Origin: Pseudomonas sp.
GTDB taxonomy: Bacteria; Pseudomonadota; Gammaproteobacteria; Pseudomonadales; Pseudomonadaceae
Assembly: GCA_029240955.1 (NCBI GenBank)
Contig: JARDZH010000127.1
Coordinates: 1-6,387, forward strand
Direction: 5' to 3'
Length of the DNA stretch: 6,387 nt
Position 1 is the first letter of the stretch. Each line of letters starts with the position of its first letter. Positions 1 through 6,100 of the stretch are shown piece after piece. The notes beneath the pieces were generated by a model, which saw only the letters and a program-made list of their open reading frames with translations, did no database searches and was not told where the DNA came from. The translations under genes and the position numbers were made by a program.

Positions 1-1059
1 GCGCTCACGCAGACGCAAAAGCATTTGGTCGGCACAGGCCTGCCGCTGGCTGGCGTCCAGCCCTGCGATATGCGTAAGCGCGTGAGCCAGCCTTTCGGCA
101 TCGCCCAACGGAAACAGCACGCCGACACCTTCCACCACTTCCTTGGCACCACCGCAGGCAGTGGCGACCAGCGGAACGCCGGCAACCATGGCTTCGAGAA
201 GCACCATGCCGAACGGCTCGTGATCCGAGCTCAGGGCAAACACGTCGAAGGCCTTGAAGTAACGCCGCGCTTCGGGGACCTGCCCCAGGAACAGGACTTG
301 CGCACCTATGCCAAGCGCCAGCGCGAGATCCTTGAGTGACTGTTCAAGTCGCCCTTGCCCCAGAATCACCAGCTGGCTGTTTTCGGGCAGGTTGGGCAAC
401 GCCTGCGCGAAGCCGCGCAGCAGCGTAGCTTGATCCTTGTCAGCATGCAGTCGGCCGACATTGCCAACGATCCAGGCATCTGGCAACAGACCCAATTCGG
501 CCCGAGCATCCTCGGCGCTGAATTGGCTGCCCTGCAACTGTTCGATGTCGATCCGGTTATACAGCGTCTGGATCCGCTCGGCAGGCCACTTGGGCAACTG
601 CTCGCGCAGGTTGTCTCGTACCGCGTCCGACACGCCCAGCAGGCTCAAACGCTTTCTGAACAGATGAGCAAACAGCTTGCGCGAGCCTCGATCGTAAACA
701 CCGAAGGCATGCTGTACCGCAATGACGGGCAACTTTGTGGCCAGCATCGCGATATAGGTAGGCTTGAACCTGTGCGCAATACAGAAGGTGAACGGCCGCG
801 AAGCGGCGATCCTGCGCAGATCGCGGATCGCCCCGAGCTTCAGGCCCCGAATGGCGCTGGAACTGTACTCGAGGAACAACACTTCGTCCGAGCCGCAGTC
901 CGCCACCACGTCGGGATCGGCCGCGCCGGTCAGGAAGACAGTCGTCACCTTGTAACCCTTGCCGGCGAACAGGCTCGCGTACTGCCGTGCGCAGTCCAGA
1001 AACGGCCCGTCATAGCCGTGACAGAACTGCAACACATGGTGTTCAGTCGAGCGCGTCAT
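1..1059 (-). CDS. wapH: GT4 family glycosyltransferase, probable LPS core sugar transferase (partial, 3' end outside window)
   Basis: The minus strand is open from an ATG at 1059 to the window edge, giving 353 residues with no stop, so the C-terminus is missing (perhaps some 20 residues if it has a usual length near 375). It is a GT-B fold, family 4 retaining glycosyltransferase expected to act at the cytoplasmic face of the inner membrane, moving a hexose from a nucleotide sugar to the LPS core. The N-terminal acceptor domain (about 1-180) is followed by the donor domain with VGRLHADKD at 201-209, LGQGRLE at 233-239 and EPFGMVLLEAMVAGVPL at 281-297; E281 and E289 form the EX7E motif, and GGAKEVV follows at 303-309. 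No signal peptide or membrane segment is seen. The start lies inside the upstream carbamoyltransferase gene (17-base overlap), with GGAG four bases ahead, suggesting translational coupling. The family call is secure. The symbol wapH rests on pairing with a wapO-like gene as in P. aeruginosa; the exact sugar and linkage are unknown. Confidence 0.92.
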   Translation of the reverse strand, partial: MTRSTEHHVLQFCHGYDGPFLDCARQYASLFAGKGYKVTTVFLTGAADPDVVADCGSDEVLFLEYSSSAIRGLKLGAIRDLRRIAASRPFTFCIAHRFKPTYIAMLATKLPVIAVQHAFGVYDRGSRKLFAHLFRKRLSLLGVSDAVRDNLREQLPKWPAERIQTLYNRIDIEQLQGSQFSAEDARAELGLLPDAWIVGNVGRLHADKDQATLLRGFAQALPNLPENSQLVILGQGRLEQSLKDLALALGIGAQVLFLGQVPEARRYFKAFDVFALSSDHEPFGMVLLEAMVAGVPLVATACGGAKEVVEGVGVLFPLGDAERLAHALTHIAGLDASQRQACADQMLLRLRER

Positions 1060-2800
1060 AGGTCTCCACGCCGTCCTTGACCACCAGAATGTCTTCCATG
1101 ATCAGGTACTGCAGATCGGAGCCGAAGAACATGTTCAGCGCATCGGTCGGCGAGCAGATCATGGGTTCGCCACGACGATTGAGCGAGGTGTTGAGCGACA
1201 CACCGTTGCCGGTCAGCTCTTCGAGCGCTTTCATCATGTCGTAGTAGCGCGGGTTGTATTCGCGCTTGAGCACCTGGGCGCGAGACGTGCCGTCTTCATG
1301 AACGACTTCCGGCACGCGGGTTTTCCATTCTTCCGCCACTTCGAAGGTGAAGGTCATGAACGGAGCCGGATGATCGATCTTGATCATCTGCGGCGCGACG
1401 GTGTCGAGCATCGACGGGCAGAAAGGTCTCCAGCGCTCGCGGAACTTGATCTGATGGTTGATACGGTCAGCCACGCCCGCCACGCTCGGGCAGCCGATGA
1501 TCGAACGACCGCCCAGTGCGCGCGGACCGAACTCCATGCGCCCCTGGAACCAGGCCACCGGGTTGCCTTCGACCATGATTTTGGCGATGCGCTGCGGAGT
1601 GTTTTCGATCTGGCGCCATACCGGCTTGCTCGGGTGACGAGCGCAAGCGGCGATGACATCTTCGTTGCTGTAGGCCGGGCCGAGGTAGACGTGTTCCATC
1701 TTCTCGACCGGCACGCCGCGAGCATGGGACACGTAGGCCGCAGCGCCCACCGCCGTGCCGGCGTCGCCGGAGGCTGGCTGCACGAACAGCTCCTTGACCT
1801 CGGGACGCGCGATGATGCGCTGGTTGAGCTTGACGTTCAGCGCGCAGCCGCCGGCGAAAGCGATCTTGCCGGTTTCCTTGAGGATGTCACCCAGATAGTG
1901 ATCCATCATCTGCAGCGCCAGCTTCTCGAACAGCGCCTGCATGCTGGCGGCGTAATGAATGTACGGCTCATCGGCGACATCGCCGACGCGCTTGGGACCC
2001 AGCCACTCGATCAGCTTGGGCGAGAAGTAGAAGCCTTTGCCATTCTCTTTGTAGCGGCGCAGGCCGATCACGTTGGCCAGTTCGGTGTTGATCACCAGCT
2101 CGCCGTTCTCGAAACTCGCCAGACGCGAGAAATCATATTTGCTGGCGTCGCCGTACGGCGCCATGCCCATGACCTTGAACTCGCCGTCGAGCATTTCGAA
2201 ACCCAGGAGCTCGGTGATCGCACCGTACAGACCGCCCAGCGAGTCGGGATCGAAGAATTCCTTGATCTTGTGGATCTTGCCGTTTTCACCGTAACCGAAG
2301 AAGGTCGTGGCGTATTCGCCCTTGCCGTCGATGCCCATGATCGCGGTTTTTTCTTTGAAACCGGAGCAGTGGTACGCGCTGGAAGCGTGGGCCAGGTGGT
2401 GTTCGACCGGCTCGATCTTGATCTTTTTCGGATCAAAGCCCAGTTGCTCAAGGCACCACACGATCTTGTTGCGATAGCGCTTGTAGCGGCGGTTGCCCAT
2501 CAGCAGCGCATCGAGCGCACGATCCGGGGCATACCAGTAGCGTTTGGCGTAGTGCCAGCGCGCCTTGCCGAACAGGCTGATCGGCGCGAACGGGATGGCG
2601 ACCACATCGACATCCGAAGGCTTGATGCCCGCTTGCTCCAGGCAGAACTTCGCAGACTCGTAGGGCATGCGGTTCTTTGCGTGCTTATCGCGAACGAAGC
2701 GCTCTTCTTCGGCCGCTGCTACCAGCTTGCCGTCGATGTAGAGCGCGGCCGAAGGATCATGGCTAAGGGCGCCGGACAGGCCAAGGATCGTCAATGCCAC
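1043..2800 (-). CDS. wapO: NodU/CmcH-family O-carbamoyltransferase, probable LPS core carbamoyltransferase
   Basis: A complete 585-residue protein of the NodU/CmcH/TobZ family, which transfers a carbamoyl group from carbamoyl phosphate, through a carbamoyl-adenylate, to a sugar hydroxyl. In Pseudomonas the LPS-core member is thought to carbamoylate the second heptose of the inner core. The N-terminal Kae1-like domain (about 1-360) shows GLSGALSHDPSAAL at 7-20, EEERFVRDKH at 31-40, HHLAH at 134-138, GIDGKGE at 156-162, AGGCALN at 316-322 and GDAGTAVGAA at 345-354. H134, H138, D158 and D346 match the layout of the family's metal site. The YrdC-like C-terminal domain shows GRMEFGPRALGGRSI at 420-434, KFRERWRPFCPS at 452-463 and NTSLNRRGEP at 537-546. 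The start is GTG: an in-frame TAA lies three codons upstream (2809-2807), and the conserved N-terminal motif follows at once. AAGAGG ten bases ahead is the ribosome binding site. It is first in an operon with the overlapping glycosyltransferase. Family certain; wapO assigned from family plus neighbour. Confidence 0.95.
   Translation of the reverse strand: MALTILGLSGALSHDPSAALYIDGKLVAAAEEERFVRDKHAKNRMPYESAKFCLEQAGIKPSDVDVVAIPFAPISLFGKARWHYAKRYWYAPDRALDALLMGNRRYKRYRNKIVWCLEQLGFDPKKIKIEPVEHHLAHASSAYHCSGFKEKTAIMGIDGKGEYATTFFGYGENGKIHKIKEFFDPDSLGGLYGAITELLGFEMLDGEFKVMGMAPYGDASKYDFSRLASFENGELVINTELANVIGLRRYKENGKGFYFSPKLIEWLGPKRVGDVADEPYIHYAASMQALFEKLALQMMDHYLGDILKETGKIAFAGGCALNVKLNQRIIARPEVKELFVQPASGDAGTAVGAAAYVSHARGVPVEKMEHVYLGPAYSNEDVIAACARHPSKPVWRQIENTPQRIAKIMVEGNPVAWFQGRMEFGPRALGGRSIIGCPSVAGVADRINHQIKFRERWRPFCPSMLDTVAPQMIKIDHPAPFMTFTFEVAEEWKTRVPEVVHEDGTSRAQVLKREYNPRYYDMMKALEELTGNGVSLNTSLNRRGEPMICSPTDALNMFFGSDLQYLIMEDILVVKDGVETYDALD
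1064..1067 (-). promoter_or_regulatory. Ribosome binding site of the glycosyltransferase gene, inside the upstream gene
   Basis: GGAG lies on the minus strand four bases before the ATG at 1059-1057, within the last codons of the carbamoyltransferase gene. It supports the chosen start. The spacing is a little short, consistent with partial dependence on ribosomes finishing the upstream gene. Confidence 0.55.
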
Positions 2801-2810
2801 TGGGGTTTAG

Positions 2811-2816
2811 CCTCTT
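2811..2816 (-). promoter_or_regulatory. Ribosome binding site of the carbamoyltransferase gene (GTG start)
   Basis: AAGAGG on the minus strand sits ten bases before the GTG at 2800-2798. Because an in-frame TAA at 2809-2807 rules out any start further upstream, this site and the immediate match to the family's N-terminus fix the unusual GTG start. Confidence 0.7.
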
Positions 2817-2827
2817 TAGTCTGCATA

Positions 2828-2844
2828 CGGGCGCAGCACGCCCG
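2828..2844 (-). promoter_or_regulatory. Perfect hairpin in the carbamoyltransferase leader
   Basis: On the minus strand CGGGCG, a five-base loop TGCTG, then CGCCCG form a perfect all-G/C 6-bp stem. It ends about a dozen bases before the ribosome binding site at 2816-2811. No run of T follows it on the minus strand, and on the plus strand it is followed by AAAATG, so it is not a convincing terminator for either direction. It may stabilise the 5' end of the message or affect translation start; that role is inference. Confidence 0.45.
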
Positions 2845-2855
2845 AAAATGATGTG

Positions 2856-2881
2856 TGTCCCTGCAAGGTCGGCCGGGGACA
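2856..2881 (-). promoter_or_regulatory. Weak inverted repeat near the 5' end of the predicted leader
   Basis: TGTCCC (2856-2861) and GGGACA (2876-2881) are exact inverted copies separated by 14 bases. In the minus-strand transcript from the predicted promoter they would lie within the first 35 or so nucleotides and could pair into a second stem ahead of the stronger hairpin at 2828-2844. The long loop makes it modest, and a chance match is possible. Confidence 0.25.
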
Positions 2882-2894
2882 GCTAAAGCGCGGG

Positions 2895-2900
2895 ATTATA
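2895..2900 (-). promoter_or_regulatory. Consensus -10 box (TATAAT) of a promoter for the wapO-wapH-like operon
   Basis: The minus strand carries a perfect TATAAT, preceded by CATTACGC and followed by CCCGCGC. A start of transcription near 2888 would give a leader of about 88 nt before the GTG. No good -35 box is seen at 16-18 bases upstream (the sequence there is around AGCCAA) and there is no TG for an extended -10, so the promoter would be weak or activator-dependent. It is the only TATAAT I noticed in the intergenic region and it is correctly placed for the operon. Confidence 0.5.
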
Positions 2901-3118
2901 GCGTAATGACCGGCGATTTGGCTCGGGGGCTGAAATGTCGCGACGCGTCCGACTGCCAGGCGGTTCAGGCCCAGAGCGTCGGTGGTTCCCGCACATTCAA
3001 TAATTATGTATGTCCTCGCCGCGCCCCGCTTCTGATTGATTGAGATGGTCCACGAATGGGCCATTGACCTCCCCGACCATGGCCCCGATCAAACGTCAGC
3101 GCCTTTCGAGCGCTTATC

Positions 3119-3123
3119 GGAAG
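3119..3123 (+). promoter_or_regulatory. Ribosome binding site of the DUF6543-like gene
   Basis: GGAAG lies nine bases before the ATG at 3133. The alternative in-frame ATG at 3079 has no purine-rich site in front of it, only a pyrimidine-rich stretch, so this site decides in favour of 3133. The match to the consensus is only fair. Confidence 0.45.
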
Positions 3124-3132
3124 CACCACCAG

Positions 3133-6100
3133 ATGCAGACATTCACACCCGTTCACCCGCTCCCCAGCGAAACCCATCCCGCAGCGGCTGCAGCCCTGCG
3201 AAACCTGGTTGCTCTGCGCAGCGACCTGGATGCAGAGCTCGCCGCCCTCCCCGAACTACCTTCGTGTGCGCCGGACGAAACCCTGGAAGAACCAGCCATT
3301 GCCGAGCTGGTGCAGCATGTCGGCGATTACTGGTCGAGCACCAGCCTCACGGGAGAAAGCCGCTACCAGAAGTTTTGTAGCGCGATGCAACAAGCGTTGT
3401 GGGACGAAGTGCATCTCAAGGTTCATGAGCGCGATCTTGAACCGCGCCATATTGCCTGCCTCCCCGCATCATCCGACGCCATTGGCCCGGACCTGACGGC
3501 GTGCGGCCTTTATCTGCAGCTTGCCGACGACGAGGAAACGCAAGTCAGCGGCGCGCTGTGCCTGATTCATGAGCAAGGTCAGGTGTTGCTGACGCTACCC
3601 GGCGCTAGTGCGATCGGGTTCGCCAGCCTGACCGAAATGCGCGTCACCCTTGCGCACTGGCTCAACTCACCGACACTCAAGCACGTGCTGCTCAACGCTA
3701 TCGCGCAGCCGCACCGAGATCGTCTGAAGGCCATCGATCAGGACCCGGACGTGTACCCGGAGCCTTACACGGCTGCGGATTTTCGCCTGCCGGATATCCA
3801 GGTCGCGCCATTCCGACACATGCTTCACAGCCTGTTGAACAAGCAGCTGGAAGACCTGCGCTATGCCTGCTGTCAGCCGGGCCATGGCGACTCCGAAGGC
3901 CGCGGGCGCCAGATCAAGGCCGCCATCGACATGGACGGTCTGTTGGGGCCGAGCGCCATGCTGGAGCTGCGCGAACGCCATTACCGGCAACGACGCGAGC
4001 GGCAGAACCTGCCCGACTGGATCAAGTTCGCAGACCGGCAACAGCTGGACGCCTACACCGAGCAGGTGCGCCATTACGACCGGACCCTTGCCACCGTGCT
4101 GAGCGTACTGGGGGCAGCCGCTTCGCCTGAGCATTTTGCCGCAGCGCATGTGCGGCGACGACTGGCCGACGACCTTGGGCTCGATCTTGACCCGACGCAG
4201 GTCAGCATCAGTACACGCCGCACTCTGCCCCTGACCGGGGAAACCTGTACCACCGTCCGCACGCTGGTTGAACTGGCGCTGTATGGCCTGCATCCGGACG
4301 ATCTGATCCCCGGCTCGGATTTTCTCAATCAGACAACGCTGAGTTTGAGTGGCGAGGTGCCTGAGTCAGAGCGCTCACTGCCAAGCGTCGGTTATATCGC
4401 ACAGCTCGTGGATGAGCTGGACCTGCGCGTCAGATTCGGGGAGTACCAGCGAACGGCGTACGACAATCCGGAGCATCGACGCCTTATCGCCCTGCTGGTC
4501 CGGACCCGAATCACCACCCAGGCCTTCGCGGCCAAAATGCAGGGCCATATTCGACCCGCTGACTTTTCCATCATTGAAGCTGCCGACACGGCCGGGTCGG
4601 CAGCGTCGCCCGCGCCCGGTATCCAGCAGATAAGGCTGGCCGGGCGCTACACCATGGGCAAGCTGCTAGTGTTTTGCGGCAATGATGAACAAGGCCGGCC
4701 GCAAAGACTGGTCATGGTCGCCGCCGATGCGCCGTTATCCCAGCGTTTCAAAGCCTTCGACAACCCCAGGCAGCTGGATCACGAACTGCTGGGCTGGCTG
4801 AGCTCGGACGCGATGCGTGACTATCTGCTGAGTCAGGTGGAGGTTTCTGACCGCGCCGAACTGGGCCAGCTACTGGCCGCCCTCAAGCTCAAACCTTATC
4901 CGGAAAGTAGCTTCATTCAGCGGGTCGACCTCTCCGATTACGAGGGAGGGCTGCAGGCTTTCGTCGAGGATCACGTGCGAGTCGCACTGTCGGAACAGGC
5001 ACGGCACACGCCCGATTGGTATCTGCAAGCCAGTCGCGATCAGCGCCGCGAACTGCTCGCACTGGAAGACGCCGCCGCTGGCGCGCTGCGCAACTACAAC
5101 GCCAGGCCACACACGCGCGTGCAGCCATTCGAGCAATACGCCCATGAGCGCGCCAGCCTGCAGATCGCCCGACTGCTGGAGCTTCCTGTTGGGGAAGTGG
5201 ACCCGGACCACATCATCATCTACAGCGAGCGCGAGACGGTCAGTTACACCGACATGCTGCTCAATGGTTACGACGACAGCCTAGGGCTGAGCCGCACCGC
5301 AGCCGACACTCATGCCAAATTCAGCGGCCCGACAGGCGTCGACCTGAGCAAGCTGACGCCTGAGCGGGTGACAGGCTCGGTCCGTGGCAAATGGCTGGGT
5401 GACGATTATATTGCGCTTGTGAAAAGCACTCTGCTCGATGCCGACAGCAGCGGATATGCGTACCGACGTCAGACCAGCCTGCTGATCACGCAGCTGAACA
5501 TGCAGGCCGCTGCACTTCGCAGCCTGCTCAAGGGGCATATCAGTGAGCAGCAATATCAGTGGTTACGCGATGCCATAGACCGGGCGCATCTGAGCGACCA
5601 CTACTCCCGCGAGCGTTATCCGCTTTACCCGTTGCAGATTCACGTCGATAAGCCCTTCATCGGCTCGCAACTGAGCGGTGTCGATCAACTGGTCATTCCG
5701 GATACCCGGCTGACCCACGTGGAAACCGTGCAAGGTTGTATTGCGGTGCTGCCAACCCAGATCCGGCAGGCGGCGCTGCTGTATACGCCGCAGGCGCCTG
5801 ACGGGATCGAATTCCGTCTGTTCGGCAGTTTCAGCGATTCGCTGCACGCGCCAGGCATGCTCGATTACTACAAGGCCCGCTGCAGAACCCGATCACATAA
5901 GACCCTGGCGCTGTTCCTTGCCGACATGCGAAACGGCAACGCCAACAAAGCTCCGTTCCTGCCCAAAGACGCCATCACAGACTTTGCCGACACCTGCTTC
6001 AACCGCCCGATACTGCGCAGGCTTCGTGACGTAGAGGAAACCACGACCGGTCGTAGCGAGCTGCTGACCCGTCTGGTCTGGACCACTGTGGAAATCATTG

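Larger units (their letters stand above)
2801..3132. other. Divergent intergenic region, 332 bases, no convincing gene
   Basis: This region separates the two head-to-head transcription units. Its left part is the leader and promoter of the minus-strand operon. The middle (about 2920-2995) is G/C-rich with nothing recognisable. An AT-rich island at 2996-3010, including the 8-base palindrome ATAATTAT at 3000-3007, is the likeliest place for a promoter of the plus-strand gene, but no clear -35/-10 pair is present. Short open frames cross the region on both strands, but none has a good ribosome binding site or a recognisable product. No terminator, tRNA or repeat element was recognised. Confidence 0.7.

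Noticed and set aside
25..1080. Two plus-strand open frames (25-339 and 355-1080) opposite the glycosyltransferase
   Set aside because: The minus strand encodes an intact GT4 protein with EX7E and nucleotide-sugar motifs; the plus-strand translations have low-complexity character without motifs.
2828..2844. The GC-rich hairpin as a rho-independent terminator
   Set aside because: No T-run follows the stem in either direction, and both flanking genes point away from it, so no transcript would be expected to end here.
1298..2851. A 517-codon plus-strand open frame lying opposite the carbamoyltransferase gene
   Set aside because: It is antisense to a gene with full family motifs over its whole length, its translation is rich in His/Asp/Arg/Val/Ala in the way typical of mirrored G+C-rich codons, and it shows no recognisable domain.
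2961..3056. A possible hrp box (GGAACC with CCACNNA), which would link the toxin-like gene to type III secretion
   Set aside because: GGAACC occurs only on the minus strand (2989-2984), facing away from the toxin-like gene, and no CCAC follows at 15-16 bases. A plus-strand CCACGAA at 3050-3056 has no GGAACC at the required distance.
2816..3064. An 82-codon minus-strand frame in the intergenic region ahead of the carbamoyltransferase
   Set aside because: It spans the predicted promoter and leader, has no clear ribosome binding site and has no recognisable protein features.
3036..3380. A 114-codon plus-strand frame starting at 3036 in the intergenic region
   Set aside because: It runs into the toxin-like gene in another frame and becomes Pro/Arg/Ser-rich there. 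It begins with TTG or a non-standard start and has no ribosome binding site.
3667..4293. A 208-codon minus-strand frame, and similar ones at 4870-5211 and 5893-6273, within the toxin-like gene
   Set aside because: They lie opposite a continuous 1085-codon frame with repeated, family-like protein pattern and have no motifs or ribosome binding sites of their own.
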